Made by a program: the position numbers and the translations under genes. A stretch of DNA of 37,097 bases. It comes from an uncultured Oligoflexia bacterium. GTDB taxonomy: Bacteria > Bdellovibrionota > Bacteriovoracia > Bacteriovoracales > Bacteriovoracaceae. Below the pieces are notes generated by a model. That model searched no databases. It saw nothing but the letters and a program-made list of their open reading frames with translations, and had not been told where the DNA came from. Every line of letters begins with the position of its first letter. The first letter of the stretch is position 1. Shown piece by piece: positions 1-7,716 of the stretch. The stretch spans positions 1-37,097 of the forward strand of contig CATLVU010000013.1 in NCBI GenBank assembly GCA_950061135.1. The letters run 5' to 3'.

Positions 1-370
1 AATCTGCGTCTTTTAGTGGTTTAAACTTTCTCTTATTAAGATAGAACATATCTTTATATTTAAGACGTCTAAAAGAAGATTTTTTTGTTAATCCAAAGAC
101 TCCATTAATGATCTCTTGAGGAGAAAACCCTTGGGCCAAGAAGGCACTTACCATTGCGCCAGCACTTGAACCAACATAAGTGCTAATTTCGAGAGGGCGT
201 TCAGGTCTAAATGTTAAATCCGATGAATTTCGGTTATTTTTTAAGATAAACCCTAGCTCTTCAAGGGCCAAAGTAACGCCAATATGCCATGCTGCCGCTT
301 TAACAACACCACCTGATAGAACAAGCGCAATTTTTTTATTTTTAAACTCTGATAAGTCATATTGAGACAT
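1..370 (-). CDS. Patatin-like phospholipase family protein (partial, C-terminus outside window)
   Basis: Translation of the minus strand from the ATG at 370 runs open to the window edge; it is absent from the ORF track because no stop is included. The protein begins MSQYDLSEFKNKKIALVLSG and carries the two hallmarks of the patatin fold: a glycine-rich oxyanion segment (SGGVVKAAAWHIGV, about residues 19-32) and the nucleophile elbow GSSAG (about 72-76). The catalytic Asp (DGG/DGA motif) would lie beyond the edge, so activity cannot be judged. Family members are serine acyl hydrolases acting on phospholipids; there is no signal peptide, so a cytoplasmic or injected enzyme is possible. It is divergent from the HTH gene at 497. 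The family call is firm, the substrate unknown. Confidence 0.85.
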   Translation of the reverse strand, partial: MSQYDLSEFKNKKIALVLSGGVVKAAAWHIGVTLALEELGFILKNNRNSSDLTFRPERPLEISTYVGSSAGAMVSAFLAQGFSPQEIINGVFGLTKKSSFRRLKYKDMFYLNKRKFKPLKDAD

Positions 371-453
371 AAAATAAGTATAATAGGCACAATGCAAAAT
401 AGAAATAGCATTATTTCATTTGAGTATTCATTTTTTTTGCACAATAGGTCATA

Positions 454-478
454 ATTCAATAAACTATTAGTATTGAAT
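454..478. promoter_or_regulatory. Inverted repeat upstream of the HTH gene, candidate operator
   Basis: Arms ATTCAATA (454-461) and TATTGAAT (471-478) are perfect reverse complements around a 9-nt spacer. The repeat lies 18 nt before the start of a gene for a small HTH protein, in the 126-bp divergent gap after the patatin-like gene. A weak promoter-like pair (TTGCAC at 437-442, TAAACT at 460-465, 17-nt spacing) overlaps it. Seen directly: the palindrome. Inferred: autoregulation. Confidence 0.3.
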
Positions 479-496
479 ATGCATAAAGGATTAAGC

Positions 497-808
497 ATGG
501 AAGGAAAATGGCTAAGCGTTTTGGAGTTTGCAAGCTATAAAGGCAAATCAATTTCAACTGTTAGGCGCTATATCAAAGCAAACAGAGTAAAACACAAAGA
601 TGTTCAGGGTAAATACTATATTTGGGTGAAGAACTATAAGTCGGATATAAACGATGAAGAAAGAGAGTTATTTGAACTTAAATTAGAAAACCAAAGACTT
701 AAAAAAGAAAATAGAGTTCTAATGGAGGAATTGGCAGAAGTGAAAATGCTGATAAATCTCTATGAACAAAAAGATAAAGAACTTCCACCAGAGATACCAC
801 AATTATGA
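497..808 (+). CDS. Small HTH / coiled-coil protein
   Basis: The track starts at 473, but the ATG at 497 has an AAAGGA Shine-Dalgarno at 485-490, so a 103-residue product starting MEGKWLSVLEFA is preferred. The N-terminal half (SVLEFASYKGKSISTVRRYIKA, then HKDVQGKYYIWV) reads like a MerR/excisionase-type helix-turn-helix with a short beta wing. The second half (about residues 60-93) is a charged heptad-like helix (LENQRLKKENRVLMEEL) that should form a coiled-coil dimer. The stop overlaps the next ATG (ATGA), so it is coupled to an envelope protein gene. An inverted repeat sits just upstream. I do not recognise the family; it is probably a DNA-binding protein, but this rests on pattern only. 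Confidence 0.7.
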   Translation: MEGKWLSVLEFASYKGKSISTVRRYIKANRVKHKDVQGKYYIWVKNYKSDINDEERELFELKLENQRLKKENRVLMEELAEVKMLINLYEQKDKELPPEIPQL

Positions 809-2262
809 AAAAAATATTCTTAGCATTTAGCTTGTTACTTGTGAGTAATTTACAGGCCGCAAGTATGAGAGATTGCGCAATTTTACCAATTACAGATACA
901 GCAGGTGACGCTTTAGGTGTAAAAATTTATGAAAGACTAGAGCAAAATCTGAAAGAAGAAAAATGGTGTCGATATAAATCAAGTTCTGATGTGATGGGAA
1001 TTTTGGCCAAATACAGAGACAACTTAGAAAGACATTTAGAAAATAAAATTGTTTTAAAAACTATTGCTCAGCGATTAAACGTAGGTTCGCTAATTAAGGT
1101 TGGACTAAATTATAATGTGGATCAAGTTGAAGTTGAGTTAAAGGTGTATAGTGAAAGTGGTGAAGACCAGTTATTTGGGGAGGTTGCCAATATTCCTAGA
1201 ATTGATGAAGATAGAATATTTTCTAAAATAAAATCGTGGCTAGAGATATATGAAAGAACAATTCCTTATGACGGTAAAGTTCTAGGTATACTTGGAAATC
1301 AAATTACTTTTTCCGTGCATAGAAAAGATGCTTTGTCTGTCGGACAAGATTTTGAAATTAGAAGAGTTATAGGCAAGAAAAAACACCCTTTGTTAAAAAA
1401 GGTTGTTGAGTGGGATTCAATTTTACTGGCCAAGGGGAAGATAAGTAATCTCGCGAGTGGGCAACTTCTGGGAGCAGTAAAAGTTTATACAAATGAGAAA
1501 AAGGTCAGAGAGGGTGATTGGGTAATAGTACAGCCATTGACTATGGGTATTTCAACATTACCTGATGATAAGAGAAGTAAAAGTTTTAAAGAAGGAAGTT
1601 TAGGAGAAGTAACATTAGGTCTAGGACTTTCTTCTGTAAATATTGCGACATCCCCAAGTGCAGGTAATATAAAGTATGGTGGTTATATTTATGGAATTGA
1701 TCTTGAGGTTGAAGCTTGGGTTACCAGAGACTTTTTCGCTCTTGGAAGATTTGATAGAAGAATTGGAACACCAAGTGTTAAGTCTGGAGATGCGGATTCT
1801 GATGAAACAGGACTAAACGCAGGATCAATTAAAGTTGGTGGAGGATTTAAGTACTTACCATTAGGTTTTTTCTATGGGCCGCAAATTAATGCGTATACAG
1901 GTTGGGTAAATTACGGCTATGAAGTTGATTCTTCGGATGTCGATGGAATCGGAACAGTTAATATTAGTGGAATTATGGTGGGTGCTGGTGCGAATATACC
2001 GTTGCAAAAAGGTTTAAGAGTATTTGCACGGGGAGAGGTGATTCCTTTTGCAGATGTAAGCGATGAAGATAATGTCTATGGCAGTAATAAGAATGTTTCC
2101 TCACTTCTTTTTAATCTTGGTATGAGATACCAATTGAATCCAATGTTTACTCTTGTTGGATCGTTTGAGTCGTTAAGTAATACAATGAAATTTAAAGGAT
2201 CAAACTCGGAGTTGGCATTTCGTGAGAGTATGTTTAAAGTCTCTACCATGATTACATTCTAA
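805..2262 (+). CDS. Secreted protein with FlgT-like N-terminal half and C-terminal outer-membrane beta-barrel
   Basis: A 485-aa protein with a clean signal peptide (MKKIFLAFSLLLVSNLQAA). Residues about 20-150 resemble the FlgT/CsgG-like alpha/beta fold (CAILPITDTAG..., IAQRLNVGSLIKVG). Residues about 155-245 hold a beta-rich segment (DGKVLGILGNQITFSVHRKDALSVGQ cut short here as DALSVGQDFEIRR) similar in style to the FlgT C-terminal domain. The remainder (about 265-485) alternates beta strands with Gly/aromatic residues and ends in Phe (MITF), the BamA recognition signature of barrels. It is translationally coupled to the HTH gene (ATGA overlap). The role is unknown; it could be an assembly or anchoring factor in the outer membrane. 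The FlgT resemblance is tentative. Confidence 0.75.
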   Translation: MKKIFLAFSLLLVSNLQAASMRDCAILPITDTAGDALGVKIYERLEQNLKEEKWCRYKSSSDVMGILAKYRDNLERHLENKIVLKTIAQRLNVGSLIKVGLNYNVDQVEVELKVYSESGEDQLFGEVANIPRIDEDRIFSKIKSWLEIYERTIPYDGKVLGILGNQITFSVHRKDALSVGQDFEIRRVIGKKKHPLLKKVVEWDSILLAKGKISNLASGQLLGAVKVYTNEKKVREGDWVIVQPLTMGISTLPDDKRSKSFKEGSLGEVTLGLGLSSVNIATSPSAGNIKYGGYIYGIDLEVEAWVTRDFFALGRFDRRIGTPSVKSGDADSDETGLNAGSIKVGGGFKYLPLGFFYGPQINAYTGWVNYGYEVDSSDVDGIGTVNISGIMVGAGANIPLQKGLRVFARGEVIPFADVSDEDNVYGSNKNVSSLLFNLGMRYQLNPMFTLVGSFESLSNTMKFKGSNSELAFRESMFKVSTMITF

Positions 2263-2275
2263 AGGCTGGTAGAGA

Positions 2276-4171
2276 GTGGATAGCAAAACACTTGAAGAAA
2301 AAATAATATATCATAAAAACTTGTACTACAAAGGTGTCCCCGAGATATCAGATGAAGAGTATGACTTACTAGAAGAACAGCTTAGAAAAATTGATCCGAA
2401 CTCCTTTGCCCTTCAGCTTGTAGGTTCAAATGTATTTAGTGGTGAAAAAATAAAGCATGATAGAAAAATGCTTTCTCTTGGAAAAACTTATAAAAAAGAA
2501 GATTTATTAAAATGGAAAAAAGAGCATGATCTTGTTGCGACCTTCAAAATAGATGGATCGAGTTGTTCATTAATCTATAAAAATGGGAAATTACAGATTG
2601 GAAAAACCAGAGGAAATGGAAGCTTTGGCGAAAATATTACAGACAAGGCTTTGTTTATCCCGAGTATTCCCAAGACAGTAAAAACACAAGAGTCTTTCGA
2701 GGTAAGAGGTGAGATTTTTTGTAGAAAAGATGCATTTGAAAATTTAAAAAGAGAAATGGAAGGAAGAGGATTAAATATACCAACCTCTCAAAGAAATATA
2801 GTAGCGGGCCTTCTTGGAAGAAAAGAAAATATAGATCTTGCTAAAGAGTTAGAGTTTAATGCATTTGAGTTATATGCTGATGAAACTGAACTAAGTTCAG
2901 AGGTTCAGAAGTTTGAATTTCTCCAGGAGCAAGGTTTTAAAACTCCAAGCTATAAATTGATTAGCGATGATGAAGGTGCAGACGATATAATTAAAGATGC
3001 AGAAAACTTCATGGTTGATGGTGATTACTTAATTGATGGATTAGTTTTTTCGTATAACAGCCTAGAGTTGCATCGAACATTAGGTGAAACTGCGCACCAT
3101 CCTAGATATAAAATGGCCTATAAATTTGCAGGAGATATAGCGATGAGCATAATTAAAAATATCTCATGGCAAGTGTCAAGAAATGGAGTTCTAACACCTG
3201 TTGCAAATATTGAAACAGTTGAACTTAGTGGTGCTAATGTCTCGAGAGTAACATTGCATAATTGGGGTAATGTAAAAGAGAATAAGCTAAAGAAAGGTGA
3301 TTTAATAAAAATCACTAGAAGTGGGGAAGTGATTCCAAAGTTTTTGGAAGTAGTAGAATCCTCTCAAGAAGATTTTAAAGCGCCAGAGAAATGTCCAAGT
3401 TGTGAGCAGAGTATCTTTGAAGAAGATATTAGGCTTTATTGTCATAATGATTATTGTCCTGAGAAAAAACTCGATGAACTAGAAAACTTTGTGAAAAAAA
3501 TTGGTATTGATGACTTAAGCAAGAAGAGACTTGCAAGTTTCATTGAAGCTAAAATTATAAAAGATATTGTGTCGTTATATGAGTTGACTGAAGAGAAACT
3601 ATTGAGTGTAGATAAGGTAAAAGAAAAACTGGCCAATAAGCTATTGAGTAGTATTGAAGACTCAAAGCAGACAAGCCTTTCTGTCTTTATGTCAGCACTC
3701 GGTTTGTCGGGAGGAGCATTAAATACTTGTGAAAAGATTGTATCCGCTGGTTTTAATTCAATTAACAAAATAAAGACTCTAACAGTTGAAGAGCTAATAA
3801 AAATTGATGGTTTTGCACAGAAAAGCTCTGAAGATATAGTCAATTCGATTCAGGATAAAAAAGAACTAATAGACTCTCTTGTCGCCAAAGGTTTCGTATT
3901 TGAAAAAAACGAAACAAAGCAAGGAGAAGTACTGAAAAATAAAAAATTCTGTATTACTGGTACCTTGAGCATGAAACGCTCAGACCTTGAAAAGTTAATC
4001 AAGGCTAATGGTGGTAGTACACAGAGTTCAGTTTCAAAAGCAACGGACTATCTTGTAACAAATGACACTAGCTCAAGTTCAAGTAAGTTTAAAAAAGCAC
4101 AGGAACTATCGATACCCATCATTAGCGAAGTAAAATTACAGGAGCTAATCGATGGGGAAATTAAAATCTAA
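2276..4171 (+). CDS. ligA: NAD-dependent DNA ligase LigA
   Basis: A 631-aa protein that seals nicks using NAD+. It has the Ia-type N-terminus (HKNLYYKGVPEISDEEYDLL), the adenylated lysine in KIDG (Lys about 91), RGNGSFGENIT, EVRGEIF, DGLVF and YKMAYKFAG nucleotidyltransferase motifs, an OB-fold stretch (GDLIKITRSGEVIPKFLEVV), a four-cysteine zinc finger (CPSC...CHNDYC), HhH repeats, and a C-terminal BRCT domain (KKFCITGTL...LIKANGG). It is about 40 residues shorter than the Escherichia coli enzyme, and several motifs depart from consensus (KIDGSS for KLDG, DGLVF for DGVV). The start is GTG at 2276; an in-frame stop at 2270-2272 excludes anything longer. It overlaps radA by 20 bp. Whether it is the only ligA in the genome cannot be seen. 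Confidence 0.93.
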   Translation: MDSKTLEEKIIYHKNLYYKGVPEISDEEYDLLEEQLRKIDPNSFALQLVGSNVFSGEKIKHDRKMLSLGKTYKKEDLLKWKKEHDLVATFKIDGSSCSLIYKNGKLQIGKTRGNGSFGENITDKALFIPSIPKTVKTQESFEVRGEIFCRKDAFENLKREMEGRGLNIPTSQRNIVAGLLGRKENIDLAKELEFNAFELYADETELSSEVQKFEFLQEQGFKTPSYKLISDDEGADDIIKDAENFMVDGDYLIDGLVFSYNSLELHRTLGETAHHPRYKMAYKFAGDIAMSIIKNISWQVSRNGVLTPVANIETVELSGANVSRVTLHNWGNVKENKLKKGDLIKITRSGEVIPKFLEVVESSQEDFKAPEKCPSCEQSIFEEDIRLYCHNDYCPEKKLDELENFVKKIGIDDLSKKRLASFIEAKIIKDIVSLYELTEEKLLSVDKVKEKLANKLLSSIEDSKQTSLSVFMSALGLSGGALNTCEKIVSAGFNSINKIKTLTVEELIKIDGFAQKSSEDIVNSIQDKKELIDSLVAKGFVFEKNETKQGEVLKNKKFCITGTLSMKRSDLEKLIKANGGSTQSSVSKATDYLVTNDTSSSSSKFKKAQELSIPIISEVKLQELIDGEIKI

Positions 4172-5396
4172 GTTTGTTTGTATCCAATGCCAGTACGAAT
4201 CTTTAAAATGGAGCGGTCAGTGTTCAAAATGCTCATCGTGGAATTCGCTAACCGAAAAACAGTGCCTGTCAGAAATAAAGAAATCTCAAATTACTAAACT
4301 AAATTCAATAAATGTAGAGAACAGAGAGAAACAATCAATTGATATAGATGGATTGGACGATATGTTAGGAGGAGGATTACAAAGGGGAGGAGTTTATTTA
4401 TTCAGTGGTAAGCCGGGGACTGGTAAGTCGACTTTGTTTTTAGAAATTATTAAATGTATTAGTGAAGAAACTAATATTCTTTATACATCTGGAGAAGAAA
4501 CTCAAAAACAAATAAAACTTAGGTGTGATCGAGTTGGTCTAAAAAAAGAAAGCCTATATCTTAGTAATACAACTGATACAGAAAAAATAATAAAAGAAAT
4601 GGATGAGAGTAATTGCCAAGTATTGATTATTGACTCTGTTCATACTGTAAACAATGCCCTGGAAGAGCTGGTACAAAAAGTTAAGCAACAAGAAATTATA
4701 TGCCTCTTTGCGGGACAAGTTAATAAAGAGGGTGAGGTTTTGGGTGCCTTATCACTAGAGCACTTGGTAGATGTTGTGTTGAGGATTGAGTTTGTAGCTC
4801 ATTCAAACTTAAGAAAACTATTTGCGACCAAAAATAGGTTCGCTTCAACCGAGGGCTTTGTACTATTTGAACTAATAGAACCAGGGATTCGGATCGTAGG
4901 ACAAACTGAAATCAATGTAAGAATTGAGAGCACAGAGAAAATGATTGGTTTAACTTTTAGTTGTGATTTTAGTAGAAACAATTTTGTTTTAGCTGAAGTT
5001 CAAAGTTTGATAGTAAATACTGAGCAACAGCAAGGATCTAAGCTGGCGGTAGGACTCGGTCAGAAAAAACTATTATTATTGTTAGCGATAATCAAATTAT
5101 GTTTTTCTAAATCATTAAGTTCGAAAAATATTTATGTTAAATTAAGCTCGGTTAACAATTCAGACGAACATGATTTGGCATTAGTCGCAAGTATTTTAAG
5201 TTCTTTGTTCAGAAAAGCTTATAAGGAAAATTATATTTTCATAGGTTGTGTTGATCTTTGCGGAAGAGTTTATATGAACAATAAAGTAACCTACGGTGAA
5301 AAAAATTGTAAAATTGTTACATCGACAGAGTCGCCTGATGAAAATATTGTAAGCATTTCTAATATACGAGAATTAACAAACCTTCTTGCTAGCTAA
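4152..5396 (+). CDS. radA: DNA repair protein RadA (divergent)
   Basis: A 414-aa RecA-like ATPase that promotes branch migration in homologous recombination. It shows the N-terminal C4 zinc finger (CIQC/CSKC at residues 10-13 and 24-27), Walker A GKPGTGKST (86-94), Walker B (VLIIDSV), the family KNRF motif (here KNRFA rather than KNRFG), and a C-terminal Lon-like domain (LAEVQSLIV..., DLALVASILSSLF). At 414 aa it is shorter than the usual ~450, and the Lon-like domain lacks the common GG...EPA stretch. It begins inside the end of ligA, implying translational coupling, and ends 8 bp inside the convergent glpK. Confidence 0.9.
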   Translation: MGKLKSKFVCIQCQYESLKWSGQCSKCSSWNSLTEKQCLSEIKKSQITKLNSINVENREKQSIDIDGLDDMLGGGLQRGGVYLFSGKPGTGKSTLFLEIIKCISEETNILYTSGEETQKQIKLRCDRVGLKKESLYLSNTTDTEKIIKEMDESNCQVLIIDSVHTVNNALEELVQKVKQQEIICLFAGQVNKEGEVLGALSLEHLVDVVLRIEFVAHSNLRKLFATKNRFASTEGFVLFELIEPGIRIVGQTEINVRIESTEKMIGLTFSCDFSRNNFVLAEVQSLIVNTEQQQGSKLAVGLGQKKLLLLLAIIKLCFSKSLSSKNIYVKLSSVNNSDEHDLALVASILSSLFRKAYKENYIFIGCVDLCGRVYMNNKVTYGEKNCKIVTSTESPDENIVSISNIRELTNLLAS

Positions 5397-6870
5397 ATAA
5401 TTTGGAAATAGTGCTACTCCAACTAGATCTTTTAATTTGGTAATAATCTTCATTGGTAGGAGAAAAAACGTTGTCTTCCTGCCAATGTTTATCCAGTTGA
5501 TCTAAGGTTATTTCTCCTAGACCAACCATTGATCCCAAAGCAACTCCGTAGGCAGTAGTTTCAATAACCTTGGGGCGAATGATTTTACTATGTGAAAAGT
5601 TAGCTTGCATTTGCATAAGGAGATTATTTAAACATGCTCCACCATCTACTTTTATTTCTTGAATTTCCTGACCTGCATCCATTGCCATTGCTGAAATAGA
5701 ATCATTAATAGATAAGGCTATACCCTCTAGGGCTGCACGTGCAATTTGCGGTTTTCCTGTGTCTCTAGTTAATCCCAAAATAGCACCTTTGGCATCTGCA
5801 TTCCAATAAGGGGAGCCTATACCAGTAAAAAATGGAAAAAATTGTATAAAACGCATTTCATCTAAAGATTTAATTTGATTGGCCAATGCCTCAACCTCTG
5901 GACTAGATTCAAAAAAGTTAAGATTATCACGTAACCATTGAACAGCTGCACCGGCAATATAGGATGAGCCTTCTAGTGCATAAGAAGCCTTGCCGTCTTT
6001 TTTATAAGCAACAGTTGTTAGCAATCCATTTTTAGAATATTTTTTTTCAGTGCCTGTGTTTAAAAGAATAAAGGCACCAGTTCCATAAGTACATTTCATA
6101 TCACCAGCTTGATAGCCTGCTTGACCAAAAAGTGCTGCCTGTTGATCACCCAAAATACAATTGATTTCAATTCCATCTGGTAAGAAACCTAAGCCTTTAG
6201 TTTGACCAAAGCTTGAAAAAGAATCAGAAATCGTCGGTAATGAGTCTTCGGGTATTTCAAAAAAAGAAAGTAATTCCTTGTCCCACTGACAAGTATCTAG
6301 ATCCATTAGTAATGTTCTTGATGCATTTGAGGGTTCTGTTTTAAATGATGAACCGTCAGTAAGCTTATATAATAAAAAAGTATCAATAGTAGATAGTAAT
6401 AAATTATTATTCTTAATACTTTCTTTAACCTCTGGATTGTGAGTTAAAAGCCAATTCATTTTTGTACCTGAAAAGTATGGGTCTAGTGGTAGACCTGTCT
6501 TACTTTGAAGGGTTTGATATTTTTCTCGTCGCTCATCGCAATATTGTGAAGTTCTTCTATCTTGCCATACTATAGCATTTGCAAGAGGCACACCGTTTTT
6601 GGTGTAAGCACAAGTTGTCTCTCTTTGATTTGTGATACCAATTGAGATGATTTGTTCTGGTTGAACATTTGAAGAGTCCAATAATTGAGTAATCGTTTCT
6701 TGAACCGTTTTCCAGATTTCATTGAGATTATGCTCGACATGTCCCGGGCTTGGATAGATTTGCGTGAACTCTTTATTAACTTTATTAACAAATTCAAAGG
6801 AATTAGCATCCATCAAAAGTGATGTTGTACCAGTTGTTCCTTGGTCAATTGCGATAACGTATTTTTTCAT
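5389..6870 (-). CDS. glpK: Glycerol kinase
   Basis: A 493-aa FGGY-family kinase that phosphorylates glycerol to glycerol-3-phosphate in the cytoplasm. The N-terminal phosphate loop AIDQGTTGTTS, the PGHVEHNLNEIW segment, NQRET, the DRRT stretch, the GDQQAALFGQ loop and the C-terminal VDGGACLNNLLMQ adenosine motif are all present, and length matches the family (~500). No glpF, glpD or glpR is nearby, so the gene is an orphan here. It starts 5 nt after the stop of the Flp/TadE-like ORF and is probably co-transcribed with it. Its tail overlaps radA by 8 bp. Confidence 0.96.
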   Translation of the reverse strand: MKKYVIAIDQGTTGTTSLLMDANSFEFVNKVNKEFTQIYPSPGHVEHNLNEIWKTVQETITQLLDSSNVQPEQIISIGITNQRETTCAYTKNGVPLANAIVWQDRRTSQYCDERREKYQTLQSKTGLPLDPYFSGTKMNWLLTHNPEVKESIKNNNLLLSTIDTFLLYKLTDGSSFKTEPSNASRTLLMDLDTCQWDKELLSFFEIPEDSLPTISDSFSSFGQTKGLGFLPDGIEINCILGDQQAALFGQAGYQAGDMKCTYGTGAFILLNTGTEKKYSKNGLLTTVAYKKDGKASYALEGSSYIAGAAVQWLRDNLNFFESSPEVEALANQIKSLDEMRFIQFFPFFTGIGSPYWNADAKGAILGLTRDTGKPQIARAALEGIALSINDSISAMAMDAGQEIQEIKVDGGACLNNLLMQMQANFSHSKIIRPKVIETTAYGVALGSMVGLGEITLDQLDKHWQEDNVFSPTNEDYYQIKRSSWSSTISKLFS

Positions 6871-6875
6871 ATGGC

Positions 6876-7109
6876 CTACTTTACTCTAAGGGTTTGGTCT
6901 GGGTCCTCTAATATGATATTAGCAATTCGTTCCCAGCGATCAGCAATATTTGTATTTACAATTCGTAGTGTACCAAAAGAGATAATGGTAATACTAGCGA
7001 GTAATAATACGAATTCGACAATAGTTTGCCCTCGTTTATTTTTTAAAATTTCTTGATTTACTTTACCAAAAGAGGTCGGTAATTTATGACTATATTTAAA
7101 ACGATGCAT
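6876..7109 (-). CDS. Small Flp/TadE-like pilin-type membrane peptide
   Basis: A 77-aa ORF with a basic N-terminus, then RGQTIVEFVLLLASITII, which matches the class III / TadE-type pattern: a processed Gly followed by Gln-x-x-x-Glu at +5 and a hydrophobic helix (about residues 27-45). The rest (NTNIADRWERIANIILEDP) is polar. Such peptides are cut by a prepilin peptidase and assembled by Tad-type machinery, but no tad or pil genes are in this window. It lies 5 nt before glpK. A TATAAT hexamer at 7116-7121 (read on the minus strand) would place transcription initiation almost on the ATG, so the mRNA may be leaderless. The match is at motif level only. Confidence 0.6.
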   Translation of the reverse strand: MHRFKYSHKLPTSFGKVNQEILKNKRGQTIVEFVLLLASITIISFGTLRIVNTNIADRWERIANIILEDPDQTLRVK

Positions 7110-7114
7110 TCCTG

Positions 7115-7122
7115 TATTATAC
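7115..7122. promoter_or_regulatory. Possible shared -10 region of a divergent promoter
   Basis: Only 23 bp separate the minus ATG at 7109 from the plus ATG at 7133. This gap holds the near-palindrome GTATTATAC. It reads TATAAT on the minus strand (7121-7116) and TATACT on the plus strand (7117-7122), so one AT box could serve both directions. No convincing -35 boxes were found, so the call is tentative. Confidence 0.35.
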
Positions 7123-7144
7123 TCAGTGAAGGATGATAACCAAA

Positions 7145-7681
7145 GTGAAGAAATTTTTACCAGTAACCTTTCTTTTAACAGTACTTGTGTTCTTAGTTCA
7201 AGCTACATTAACAGCTGATAAGTCTTCGGCTTCAAAAGAAAAAAAAGATGTTGAGTATCGAAATTATATAAACTCAAAAATTAAGAAGCTAGAGATAAAA
7301 ACAACTGATGGTCTTGTGCTTAATCAAAAATCAGAGTCTAGGCCTGTCATATTAAATTTTTGGGCCTCTTGGTGTACACCATGTATAAAAGAGTTTAAGT
7401 CTTTAAATAAGCTAAAGTCTAAGTACAAAGATAAAATTCTTATTATTGGAATTAATAATGATGATGAAGATCCTTTGATTACAATTAAAAAGATAGAAGA
7501 TAAATATAATCTACTGTTTTCCTCAATGTCTGATCCGGATAGTGAAATTGCCTCTTTGTTAAATCTGAAACATGTTCCCTCCACAATTGTGCTAAAAAAT
7601 TCTAAAGTTGAATTTATCAAAGAGGGAGAGATGAGTTTTCAATCGCCGGAATTTGAGAAGGTGTTAGACAAACTTCTTTAG
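7145..7681 (+). CDS. TlpA/ResA-type thioredoxin-fold protein
   Basis: The track begins at ATG 7133, but that ATG lies inside the only Shine-Dalgarno-like sequence (AAGGATGA). GTG 7145 has it at correct spacing, so I prefer a 178-aa product. It opens with a single membrane anchor or uncleaved signal (about residues 5-22), followed by a periplasmic thioredoxin domain with the redox motif WCTPC inside NFWASWCTPCIKEF and the cis-Pro loop VPST. Such proteins reduce disulfides in cytochrome c or other envelope proteins. No ccm/res genes are adjacent. The stop codon touches the 37-bp repeat that separates it from the convergent hutI. Confidence 0.88.
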   Translation: MKKFLPVTFLLTVLVFLVQATLTADKSSASKEKKDVEYRNYINSKIKKLEIKTTDGLVLNQKSESRPVILNFWASWCTPCIKEFKSLNKLKSKYKDKILIIGINNDDEDPLITIKKIEDKYNLLFSSMSDPDSEIASLLNLKHVPSTIVLKNSKVEFIKEGEMSFQSPEFEKVLDKLL

Positions 7682-7716
7682 GTACGCGCTTCCTTTAGGC
7701 AAAATCAATAACTTAT
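7680..7716. repeat. 37-bp convergent-gap repeat, copy 1
   Basis: The sequence from the tlpA-like stop to the hutI stop begins GGTACGCGCTTCCTTT and continues with AGGCAAAATCAATAAC. Read on the opposite strand, the gap before sdaA (32656 down to 32620) matches it at 33 of 37 positions. I find no hairpin that both copies can form, so it does not look like a simple intrinsic terminator. Its function is unknown; terminator, protein site or uptake-like signal are options. Confidence 0.75.

Noticed and set aside
253-498. 81-aa minus-strand ORF in the track
   Set aside because: It lies in another frame over the patatin-like gene start and its divergent gap. The real minus-strand gene (1-370) has the GSSAG motif, and this ORF shows no family pattern.
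3451-3843. 130-aa ORF antisense to ligA
   Set aside because: Shadow frame, Ser/Phe-rich as expected from the reverse of AAA/GAA-rich codons; no ribosome site or domain.
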